64,000 nucleotides of DNA from Ricordea florida. Its lineage: Eukaryota; Cnidaria; Anthozoa; Corallimorpharia; Ricordeidae. The stretch covers positions 4,605,473 to 4,669,472 of the forward strand of contig OX453275.1 of the NCBI GenBank assembly GCA_949710005.1. Reading direction: 5' to 3'. This document shows, in pieces, positions 37,201-49,700 of the stretch. The stretch's first letter is position 1; each line of letters opens with the position of its first letter. Made by a program: the position numbers and the translations under genes. A model generated the notes under the pieces. That model made no database searches, was not told the DNA's origin, and was given only the letters and a program-made list of their open reading frames with translations.

Positions 37201-40200
37201 GCATCGCACTGGAACACGATCAAGATCAGGTGCTGCTGATGGTATCAACACACGCCCAAGAACCATAGTGTGTCGTTTACGTGATTGGAAGCAAAAGGAT
37301 GAAATTCTTAGAGCCGCCCGAAGGATGAAACCGCCTGGTATATTTTTGAGTGAAGACGTCGCAAATGAGACTATGGAAAAGCGGAAAGCGCAGCTTGACA
37401 AGCTAAAGGAGGCCAAGAGAGCTGGGAAAATGGCATATTTTGTGTTGGACAGACTTGTTATAAAGGACAGACGTAGAGTAGAGTCCAGCTAAGTTCTATT
37501 ATTTATTTACTTACTCCCTTATTATACACTTAGTAATAATAATATGTCCCTAAATGCTTTACCGTTTAGTCATTTAGATGATAATGAATTTGCTGCGGTG
37601 ATTTATGAATTCAGAAATGGACCTGTTCATTTTGATCCTGAGAGACTATCAAACTTATCTATAAATCCTTTGACTTGTGATTTCGAACGGTTTTTAGTTC
37701 GGTCTGATGATCTGGACCCTGACATACATTTCAATATTGATGGTGGATGTTCTTATTATGTAGAAGATAAATTTAATGATACTCTCCAAAATGAAACCAT
37801 GATCAGTCGTGAACAATCGAACCATCTTTCGTTTTTCCATCTTAACATTCGAAGTCTTCAAAATAAGGTTGATGAATTATCGACTCTTCTGTCTACTCTA
37901 AATGTAAAATTTTCCGTTGTTGGGATAACTGAAACCTGGTTACAGGATTCGTCACTTGGAGTCAACATTGATGGTTATAACTTTGTTTACAAAAATCGCT
38001 CTGCCAAAACGGGTGGAGGTGTGGGTTTGTATGTGTCAGACAATCTTGATTTTAGAATTCGCACAGATATTTATGCTTATGAAGATGAGGTGATGGAATC
38101 ATTGTTCATAGAGATCATTCGATCCCATGAGAGAAACGTTATTGTTGGTATAATTTATCGCCCTCCAAATCAAAATGTAAATGATTTCGTGATTAGAATG
38201 AACGACGTATTAGGGAAAATATCTCGGGACAACAAAATATGCTATTTAATGGGAGATTTTAATTTGAATTTGCTGAACAATCAAAATCACAACGCCACCG
38301 GGGAATTTTTGGATGGTCTGTATTCTCATCTGTTTTTTCCCTTATTCACGCTGCCTTCCCGAATTACTTCTCATACTGCTACTCTGATAGACAACATTTT
38401 TTCCAATCATGTCGAGCATAGTTATTTGAGGTCTGGGCTATTGATAACTGACATTTCGGACCATTTGCCAATATTTTCCATTTCCCTTGATCATATGCGT
38501 ACCCATCAATGCCAAGAAAGTTTATTTGTTCGTGACAAAAGCGAACAAAATATATCCAGATTCTTAGAGGAGTTAGATTGTATTGACTGGTCTAACCTCG
38601 ACGGGTATAATGATCCTAAAATCTGCTATAGTAAATTTCTTGAGCGATACACTAAAACTTACGAAAAACATTTCCCTTTGAAGAAACTAAAACGCCGCCT
38701 TCATCCGAGGAGGCCATGGATATCTCAGGGCCTTCTTAAATCTATCAAGCATAAAAATAAATTATATAAGCGATATCTTTCAAATCCTTCTCCTCAGAAG
38801 GAACAGATATACAAAACATATAAGAACAAATTAAATCACTCCTTACGAATTGCGAAACGCTTATATTACGATAAGAAGTTAAACGAGTCAAAATCTAATA
38901 TGAGAGCCACCTGGCGTCTGCTGAATGAGGTTCTAAATAATAAGAAATTGAGACCCAAACCCAACTCTGTTTTCAAGGTTGATGACCAAGAAATTTCTGA
39001 CCCAATGGAGATTGCAAATCGATTTTGTTGTTACTTCAGTAATATTGGACCAAACCTTACCAAACGGATTCAATCTGCCACTTCGCATAAAAATTTTCTT
39101 TTTGGCGATTTCCCTCAGTCTATGTTCCTAAATTTAGCAACTCAGGAGGAGATTGTGGATATTGCATGTAAGTTTCCGGCGGGAAAATCGGCTGGGTATG
39201 ACAACATTCCCATGTCTATTATAAAACGATCTATTGGCAGCATTTCCTCTCCACTAACTCACATTATAAATCTCTCTATTATCCACGGTATCGTTCCAGA
39301 TGAATTGAAAATTGCTCGTGTAGTTCCTATTTTTAAATCAGGTGATAAAGCTCTCTTCAGTAATTACAGACCTATTTCAGTTCTACCTTGCTTTTCAAAG
39401 TTTTTGGAGCGAATAATTTACAACCGTATCATAAATTATCTCAATGACTTCAATGTACTCTGTGATAATCAATATGGCTTTAGGAAAAATCGTTCCCCAA
39501 GCCTCGCGCTTATCGATTTGTGTGATAAAATTTCTTCTGCTTTTGATAGAAGAGAACATGCTATTGGAGTATTTTTAGATCTTTCGAAAGCATTTGACAC
39601 GGTAAATCATGTCATCCTTTTTGACAAACTGGAGCATTATGGGATCCGTGGTCTGGCACTAGAATGGGTAAAAAGTTATTTCTCTGAGAGGAAACAATTT
39701 GTCGAATTTAACAATGTTAGGTCTTCCCCACAGGGGATCTCCTGTGGGGTGCCTCAAGGCTCTATTCTTGGTCCTTTATTTTTTATCTTGTACGTCAATG
39801 ATTTGAACAACGCTTCCATACTTGATGCAATTTTGTTTGCTGATGATACAAACTTATTTATCTCTCACAATGATCCTTTTTACCTAATTAATACATTAAA
39901 TAGAGAATTAAACAAACTGTCAACTTGGTTTGCCGCAAACCGGCTTTCCTTGAATTTATCCAAGACTAATTTTATGGTATTTAAGCCTTGGCAAAAAAAG
40001 CAATCGTTTGGATTTCAAGTTTTTATAAACGAGCAGCCTATCCTTCGTGTTTCTGAAACCATGTTCTTGGGTGTCTTTATAGATGATAATCTGACCTGGA
40101 AACCTCATATATCTCTATTAGCCAGTAAATTATCAAAATCCATAGGAATCATTCACAAATCTAGGTTTTTTCTCTCAACTCAATCTCTCCGTACCTTGTA

Positions 40201-40716
40201 CAATTCAATGATACTTCCATACTTATACTATTGCAATCTAGCTTGGGGTGGCACCTATAAAGCGAACCTTGAAAGAATTGTAATCTTACAGAAACGTGCG
40301 CTAAGAATTGTGAACAACTCTACCTACGATGCCAACACTAGTCCCATCCTTAAGGACCTTAAACTTTTAAAATTTCATGATATCCATTCGTTTCAATTAG
40401 GTTTTTTTATGTTTTCACTCAAGAACTCTACACTCCCTTCCAAATTCAATAACCTCTTTCTAATAAACAGTCAAATCCATAATTATAATACTAGGAATGC
40501 CCATTTATTTCGTTTGCCACTATGCAGAACGAACACCAGACAGTTCTCAATTTACTTCCAAGGTCCAAAGTTTTATAATTCGCTAAATTCTACAATAACG
40601 GCTTCGTCCTCCTCTGCTTCTTCTAAAAGAAAGCTTAAAGAATTCCTTTTCAGTACGTATTAGCTTCAGTATGGGTCCAGTATGGCACTAAGTAGATTAT
40701 TAGATTAATTAATTTA

Positions 40717-40761
<45 letters not shown>

Positions 40762-43700
40762 CGCGGTCAAAGTTAGCCATCATAAGCCCATATTGTAATT
40801 ATATTATCAAGACTAGTTTATCCTAAGTTGAGGAGACCTGACTCATTATAAGCCTCGTGGTTTCTTTCAGGTCTCCTCGCCATTTACTTTTTTTCTAATT
40901 TCATTATTCCAACCTTAAATTGTAAAAATTTTGTATTTATATGGCAAATAAAATGAATGAATGAATGAAAAAGCACATCAAGCCTCTTTGGTTAAGTAGA
41001 GCAAGTGGAGGACCCATATATCAGGTTGAATGCGAGATCGATACAGGCGCAGGATGCAACGTGATGCCTTTGTATCTGCACAAATCTTTATTTGGAGACA
41101 AGAGTCTTACCCCTACCCCTGTGCAGATATTCGGATACGGAGAATCCCCTGTAACAAATCTAGGAGCGTGCACTATTGCCATTCATACTGGTCTTAGACA
41201 ACAGCCACAAATGGCGACTTGTCAAGTGACTGATACTCGAGGGTATCTCATCCTAGGCAGAGAAACAGCCCAGCAAGTTGGCTACATTGCCTTTCCAGAG
41301 GTAACCCCACCCTCCTTAACCAGTACGCCGCAAATCCATACAAGTGTTAACGCTCTGCGACCTGATTCCAGTAAGGTTAACAAGCCTACATGCGAGGTGT
41401 TGGATGATGCTGTCATCCTGAATGGAAAGAGACACTGTTTGCCCATAACAAAGGAGTACGTGTTATCCGAATTCAGAGATATATTCGAAGGTATAGGAAA
41501 ACTCCCAGGGGGAAAGTACCACATCCAGCTCAAGCCAGACGCCCAACCTGTACAGCATCCACCTCGAGCAGTACCTGAGAAGAAGAAAGCAGCATACAAA
41601 GAAGAGCTTGAAAGATTGTGCAGTTTGGGAATCATTGAATCAGTCCAGGGACACACAGACTGGATCAACAGCGTCGTTCCTGTCTCTAAGCCTGATGGAT
41701 CAATTCGACTATGCCTAGATCCAAAGGACCTTAACAAGAGCATCAAAAGGAACCAGTACTATACGAAGACTATTGACGAAGTTAGTGCTGAACTCCACGG
41801 AGGAAAATATTTTACACTTGTTGATGCCAAGTCAGGGTATTGGATGGTGGAATTGGACAAAGAAAGTTCACTCTTAACTACTTTCAACACTCCATGGGGA
41901 AAATACAAGTGGCTCCGACTTCCCTTTGGTCTTAAAGTCAGTGCAGACGTATTTCAGGAGAGGTTAAATGTGGTCCTTAAAGATGTGAAAGGAATCACGG
42001 GATGCATTGACGACATCCTCACGAAAGGGATAGATTCCAAGGACCATGACGCGAATCTACTCCAGTTACTTGAAACGGCACGAATGAACGGAATTAAGCT
42101 CAATCCAAAGAAGCTGCAGTTTAAAACAACTAAGTGCGATTTCTTCGGACAGACCATCACGCCAGAGGGTATGAAGGTAGACGACAGAAAGGTCGAGGCC
42201 ATTAAACAAATGAAAGCACCAAAGGACAAGAAAGCTCTGCAGAGTTTCCAGGGAATGGTCAATTATTTGAAACGCTACTCAGGCAAGTTGACGAGACTGT
42301 TCGAACCACTCAAACCACTGCTTCGGGAGGAAACGGAATGGACCTGGGACTCTTCCCATCAAGATGCCTTCGATGCCATCAAAGAAGAGCTATCCAGGAC
42401 CCCAGTACTAGCGTTCTTTGACCGGAAAGCAGAACACGTTATTCAGACTGACGCTTCCATGAAAGGATTAGGTGCCGTTTTGCTGCAAGAAGGAAAACCA
42501 GTGATCTACGTATCTAGAACTCTCACTCCTGCCGAGGAACGTTACTCCAACATCGAGAGGGAATTGCTAGGAGTGGTATTCGCCATGGAGAGGCTTCACA
42601 ACTATGTGTTTGGTGAACCAGTCAGAGTTCAAACAGACCACAAACCTCTGGAAACGATTTGGAAGAAGATTATTGCTTCTGCCAGCCCAAGACTTCAACG
42701 ACTTCTTCTGAGGCTTGCAAAATACGAAATTCAAGTCGAGTACATTTGTGGGAAGGACAACTCAATTGCAGACGCCCTTAGTCGAGTCGACCCTCTCAGT
42801 CCAAAACCTATGGACTCAAAGCAGATGGATGTGATTCCAGTGCATCACATCACTTCAACTGTTCCAGCCACAGACAACCGACTTGACAGAACCAGAATTG
42901 CCACCACTGCTGATCCAGCCTTGAGCCAGTTAAGGCATTATATCTTTCACGGTTGGCCGCTTCAGAGGCAGCAACTCCCAGAAGGATTGCAACATTATTG
43001 GAATTACCGAGAAGAACTTGCAGTCGAAGATGGCCTGATATTCAAAGCACATCGACTTGTGATTCCGACTTCACTTAGAGCAGAGTATCTTAAGGATCTT
43101 CATGTGGGCCACTTAGGAGAAGAGAAAACTCTGTTGAGAGCACGAGAGACAGTCTTTTGGCCCGGGATCTCGGATGACGTGAGAAATGCAGTTAAATTAT
43201 GTGACGCATGCATGAAGTACAAGCCTGCTCAACAGAAGGAACCACTGGTACCGCATGATGTGCCCAGCTAGCCATGGTTTAAACTTGGAGTTGACATATT
43301 TGAGCATCGTTCTAACCATTATCTGCTGGTTGCTGACTACTTCAGCAAGTTTCCTGTTGTTAAGAAACTAACCAGTCAGACGGCGAGACACGTGATAAGT
43401 CTTCTCAAGACAATATTTTCAGAATACGGGGTACCAGCAACGGTGTACGCAGATCAGGGAACCCAGTTCGTGTCTCAAGAATTCAAACAATTTGCCGTGC
43501 AGTACAGATTCGAAGTGCAACACTCTAGCCCAAGGTATCCTCAGTCTAATGGTTTCATAGAGGCCATGGTCAAAGTAGTAAAGGGCATAATGGAGAAAGC
43601 CGAAGACTCGGGTTCTGATCCGCATCTTGCAATGTTAATTTATCGTGCGACCCCAATCAGACCAGGTCAGCTCAGCCCAGGAGAGATGCTTTCCCAGCGG

Positions 43701-46700
43701 AAATATAGAGCACTCCTTCCCATCCATCAATATCTGCATCCCAATCTGGAGATCAGCAGGGAGGCGCTACTAGCACAGAAACAAGCCCAACGTGATGGCT
43801 ATGATCAGACAGCCAAGAAACTTCAAGATCTACAACAATTTCAGAGTATCCGATTCCAGTTAGATCCCAAGAAACCAATCTGGCAGAAAGCCACGGGGGT
43901 ACAGCAGCCAAATGAAAGTTCGCCCAGGCGATATGAGGTACAGGCTGAATCCGGTGCTCGCTATTTCAGGAATCGTCGCCATATTCGTCCAGCGATTGAG
44001 ATCCAACCAGAAGAATTAAATCAGGTCCCATCAATTCCCGGAACCGAACCAAAGTCACCGGTACCTGGACTTGTCAAGCAGCCCAGCTCAACAACAGCCG
44101 ATGTTTCTGATCAGCCATTGCCCAAACAGTGTGTGCCGGGAAAGACCCCGGTCGGAATTGCGTTGTCTCGTTCACGACGAACTATTAGACCACCAACGAG
44201 ACTAATTGAACATATCTAGAGACACTATAACAATTTAAGAGAAATGTACTTATAGTGTATCGTATAAATAATTGTGTTTTGACAAATTTTCGGATCAGCA
44301 TCTCAACTGTAGCACATACGAGGGTATGAAGTGTGTTCCAACTTTAGAGTACACACAGGTGCAAGAATCCTATGCTAGTTTTCTAGTCAATTATGTCATT
44401 ATCTCTAAAAGAGGGGGGATGTTGCAATACGCTATTGCATGTTTAATCAGCCAATGATTGCATAGATGGTTATTCCCAATACGGACCATTCTTTGTTTAT
44501 ATTCAATCAGCTAAAGATCGTGCTAAAAAAATAATTATTCATGATGAAGAGTGATCTGGTAGAAAAACCGTTAGGACGCCGAAATAAATTTCACTTGTAG
44601 GAAAAGTTGTCTTGTTGGAATATTTCCTCATACTGGAAACATAAAGCACATGAGGAAACACTCCTCCTTCTGGTACCCGGGAGAATTTGCAAAATAAAAA
44701 GCCGTCGCATACGCGTATTACCTTCGTCCGCCATATTGGATACACTACCTTTAACGCTTTTACTGCTGACCGACACACACTGCAGTATCAACTCTTGTGC
44801 GGCACAAGTGCGACGTGTGAATCAACGGTACCATCTCTACCGCCCTTAAATCGAATTGAATTCGACATGGCAGAAATGTGACGTATGAACCGGGCCTTAC
44901 TGGGAATAATAAAAGCCGTACGAGACAAAAAAATCAGTTTCATTGAACTCGGTAGGAATCAAACTATCGACCTCATAATGTACTTAGGAGCAGTAAAACA
45001 AACTTCTCTACGGCCAAAAAGAAATCAACTGAGTGCAAATCTGAGCACCAAAAACCATTCCCTGAAATTCCACCTGACAGTTAGCACTAATGTTGGAATA
45101 AGGAGAACCATAGGTGAGCTAGGAAAAGAATTTCTTTGACTTTCGTGGAGATCGAGCTCATGAATCAGAAATTCAGGAATAGGGCCGTTACTTACTTGGA
45201 ACTCTGTTTATGGCTCGAAGCGGTCGGAGAACTCGTATAGCTCGCACAGCACTCAAGTACTTTCCTTCGTTATATAGCAACTCAAATGTTCTAAAATAAC
45301 AATAAAAAATTGGAGATAATTGATCACACTATTATCAATATACATGCAAAAATTTCAACGCGCTGATTCGCTGAGAACACGTCAGTTAATCCCAAACAGT
45401 GCAGAAAGTAAAATTAAATTTTTTGCATGTACATTATTAACCGGTAATCCAATGATTTCGAGTGCAATTTCGTGTAAACAAACAATTTTTCAATGACAAG
45501 AAATTGCACTCGCCCTACAGGCTCGTGCAAGTTTTTCACTGTTTGAAAAATTTACTGGTGCCCATTTTTTCCAAATTGCACCGGCTTGTAATCACTTGAT
45601 TTCAAATCAGCGCATTGAAATTTTGGAGTGTGTTGTCAACTTTCGAACCTCGACCCTCGTTAGAACCTTCACTCGTTTAACACTTCTCTTCTCAGTAGGC
45701 AACGAAAAGAATGAAATCTCTGCCAACTAAATAAAGAAATCATTTCTGATGCAAATGAATATATGAAAGACCATATATTTGAACTGCGGAGTAATATGTA
45801 ATGACATTAATTGATCATCGCAGCTATGTACACAACTTAAGCAGCTGTGAAATTAAAGCCTGAAAAAAAAAGAAAAAAAAGAGAAAAAAAAGAAAATCAG
45901 GCCTGAACGGGAATCGAACCCATGACCTCTGCCATACCGGAGCAGTGTTGTACCAACTGAGCTATCGCAGAGGTCATGGGTTCGAATCCCTTTCAAGCCA
46001 GATTTTTTTTTTTTTTTAGGCTTTAATTTCACAGCTGCTTACTTGAAGTTGTGTACATAACTGCGATGATCAATTAATACTAGAAATACGACTCCCGCAA
46101 AAACCTCGCGAAGCTAGTTTTTGAAGAAGTCACAATGCTTTTATATTTTATTTTATATTTTTTATATCAGCGTAATCCCCATTATTTTATTTGTTATGCT
46201 ATGTTTGGTACAAAATTAGTGACACCTGGTGAAAATTACATGACCAGTATACCGGTCAACACAGTGCTTAAAAATTGACCTTCATTTAGTTCTTTCACTG
46301 CCACTGAGATTGCACCAGAGGGAATAGAAGTAAAATTATTTATCTTCACAGGGAATACAGAGTCGATGAATTACCACAATAATATTCACTTAACACAAAT
46401 TGAAAATGATTGTAAATCTTTTGCAGGTGAAATCTTGAAGAGTTGATATGAATGCTTGTGTTTACCATGGTGTAAAAACCTGTTTTTTTTTAGTTTTATT
46501 TTCTTAGTCTCTACTGCTTTGTCTCCTTTGTTGTACATCCCTTTTAAACACAATATGTTCTTACACTGAGGATGAGTTGAATGCTCCAATTATTTTTTGT
46601 TTATGTTTTTTGGTTATAATTGGATGAGGTTCATTGTAAGAAGAATCTTCTGATTAGATATTTTATTGTCTACTGCAGTCATTATTTCATTCCTAGGTAA

Positions 46701-49700
46701 CCACAATTGACAGCATTATGAATAGTGCATGTTTCAATTTGTGCACTCTCTTCAGTTGCAATGGTACTCTCAGTGGTAGATAAGAAAATTCCTCTTCCCT
46801 CAAAAGAGATGCCATATCAACAGAAGTGTGAGATACAATGTCATTACATAAAAAATGGGGATAAAACAATTGGATTCTACAACAACTTTGAATAAAGGTT
46901 TGGTAATAGTGAGTGCTGACTGTATAGTATGTGGTTGTTCTATTTTTAGGTCATATCATAAAAACAATACATGAAATAAAGAGTTATTGAAATCTTAATA
47001 TGTTGAAAAAGATTGCTGCACTACGTACTCCTGTAAAAAAAAAATGTGAAATCGACATCAATCAGTTAAAAGTATATACCACATGAAAGTTTAATTGTGC
47101 TGTTACAGAAACAGGCAAAATATCCATACCCAACAAGAGAAGGTTATATTATTTTGAATATATGCAAATTTCTATTATAAAAACTGCAGAAGAAAGATTT
47201 AATATAAGGATGGCATTTCATCGAAAAAGTCATGGCAGCCAGAGGTATTGAACTGTAACCAATGACATATAGTAATGAGAAGCACTATCATTATATTATT
47301 ATCATTATTATTATCATTACTATTATTATTACTGGTATTGATATTATTATTATTACTATTGTTATATTTTTTACGTTTAACATAATATATTTTTATGGGG
47401 TGGGATGCATGCCCTAACCTTTGTAAAGGTATTGTTACTCTATTACTGCAAGCAACACAAAAATCTTCTTAATAGGCTTTCCATCAGAGGTGGTAGTAAT
47501 CAAAACAGCTCCAAACAATACCATTTCTTCTTAAAGGCTTGAAATCTAGTGCGGTCATTTGTCTATAAAGTTTGTGTGGAAAATCATTATTGAAAGGATA
47601 GGGCATTTAGAAAACTTGAAACACTTGTTACTACATACAGCACACTTGCAATGAATATATGAGAAAGATCATAAACATTTTGGCATTACAAAATTTATTT
47701 TCTTCTTTATATAGTTTTTCCGATGTAAAATGTTAACTGTATGTTGTGGTTGTTATTAAATATTGATATTTGACATCATAAAAATGAAGTAAACAACAGA
47801 AAGTAACAAGGTTAATATGTTAATTAAGGCTTGAATTAACATTTTATTTGTGGGAAATGGCCAGGTTTCTAGATTGCAATATTATCAGGGGGGGGGGGGT
47901 CATTGAACTCTAAGGTAAAACTGACCCATTGTGAAAAGGCTATGAAACTTGTTGTCTATACGTAATATTATTGAAACCTTTCAATCAGAGAATACATACA
48001 TATATATAGCAAAGAGAAATACTACTCAGAAGTAAGTTATAACATTTGCTTTATTTTCAAATGATCGCATTGATCACTGATGATATTGCAGAACCAGTAC
48101 TTTATAGTGACACTGGGTATATATTCTGTTGAAAATGCTAAACATAGCTGCTAGATCAAGAAAATTTACAATATTTTCACTGTTGCAATGATATCAGATC
48201 ACATCGTCGTAAATGATTGTTATAACAACTGCAACTCTCTGTGTTGGGAACTTCTTCAAAATGGAAACGCTATCGCTTTATTATGAAAAATACCTACTTA
48301 CATTCTCTTGTAATCTGTTGGTCGTCTTCCTATTCCGTTTTTAGACTAATATAATTATTTTCCAGAGACATCTCCAATCGTTGTAGTTGTTTCTACTCGG
48401 TTTCCCTTCTAAGCCGTTTTGCTAAATTTAGTACGCTAATATATTTCGTTATGTAATCGTTCACTCCTGTTCTGTATTTCTATCAATAACACATTCAAAT
48501 TCAAAACTAACTTGGTTGAATTCCTGGTCCTTTTCCCTGCTGTTTCGTTTGCCTTTTTCTAGAGCGAGCAGTTTTTGTCTTTGCTGCGATGACGGATGTC
48601 TGTTGTTATTCGCCCTGCTGTCGTACTCTTTCCCTGCTTTGAGTCGTGCTTTCCTTGTGTTGATTTTCACGGTGTTCGAACTTACTCGGCGACGATCTCG
48701 GGCTACTCTTTCTTGAATATCTCGGAGATCATCTTGCTGGGATACACTTCCAGGACGAGTGAAATCCGTTTCCACAAAATTTACATTTCTTTCAAAAAGG
48801 CATCACCGCATTCGAAATGGCGGAAATTCAGGAGTTCTCAAATACGCTACTATTGCCAGGTAACCTGGCCTGCGAACGGACACCTTTAAAATATAGATAT
48901 ATATATTTAAGAAATAGAAAACATGTACCGTGTTTCTATCGAGTTATATGTAGTGTTCCGAACGAAGGTATGAATCACAGAAGACAACACAAAGTCAACA
49001 CACCGGCCATATACATGAAACACGTGTACAATCTATTTCTTGTATTCCCAGAATGCTTTGTTACATGAGGCAAGGCGTGTCACGCCACTGTGTAATGCTA
49101 AACATTACATTTCTCCTTTCCTTCAGTTAAGAAGCACACAATCAAGGTAGAGTAACTGGGAATAAGAAACAGCAACAATAGATACAATGCAACAAAATTT
49201 ACACTGTTTAGAATATGCAAATAGACTTGAAAAAGGGGTTATGCGCCTAATGCAACGTTCTTAACTTAAACGTTAAATAGCTAGATGTTCCAAAAGATTG
49301 AAAGTTCATAAATCTCAAACAACGTCTGTAAATCAATTTTCACATCATGGGGGAACAGTCATAACGAATATCCATAAAAAACAATGTTTAAACATAGTTT
49401 AAAAATCAGTCGATCATCCCTAATCAAATCTCTTCAATGAGTCTCCTTGGGGGCACGGATACACGTGGAGACCTTCTAGGCATAGATTCAGTCAGGATTT
49501 CAGCATTTCCACCGGGGTCCACTGGGGGATCTGTGAACCCCTGAACCGAGACTGGAATAGGTGAAGGAGGGCTGCTGGGCTCAGCATCGAGGCCAACTGT
49601 CTCTCCCTCAAGTGCTGGACTGGTTCGGAGAGTTGTATCTTCAGCCAGAAGCTTCTTGAAGTAAGATGAATTACGTGTAACTTTTCGGTCATCGTTTTCT

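Larger units (their letters stand above)
36640..40964 (+). mobile_element. CR1/L2-like LINE inserted in Gypsy-1
   Basis: It has two open frames, ORF1 and ORF2 (endonuclease plus reverse transcriptase), then a 3' region with a (TG)n run and an (AATG)n tail near 40945-40968. The junctions are placed only approximately from where the Gypsy frame breaks and resumes. No clear target duplication was found, as is common for this clade. Confidence 0.88.
19056..44660 (+). mobile_element. Gypsy-1 LTR retrotransposon, itself carrying a Polinton and a LINE
   Basis: The LTRs are 241 bp, TG...CA. The 5' copy is 19056-19188 plus 35366-35479 and the 3' copy is 44420-44660. The host duplication is CTCCT (19051-19055 and 44661-44665). 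A primer-binding site starts at 35480 (TGGTGTCAGGAGTGG) and a polypurine tract precedes 44420. The two LTRs differ by about two changes, so the insertion is young. Gag-pol is split by a LINE and carries a TAG stop, so this copy is not autonomous. Confidence 0.92.
18613..44896. mobile_element. Harbinger-like DNA element, split by Gypsy-1
   Basis: Terminal inverted repeats start GGCCCGGTTCATA, and both ends carry CATTTCTGCC and GAATTCAATTC blocks. The target duplication is TTA (18610-18612 and 44897-44899), as for PIF/Harbinger. Its own DNA is only about 680 bp (18613-19055 plus 44666-44896); everything between is the Gypsy element. Each arm has the start of a short open frame (+ near 18851, - near 44740), but no transposase domain remains. 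Confidence 0.8.

Noticed and set aside
45902..45990. A functional tRNA gene
   Set aside because: The acceptor arm does not pair properly and the sequence is embedded in a fold-back element with mirrored boxes.
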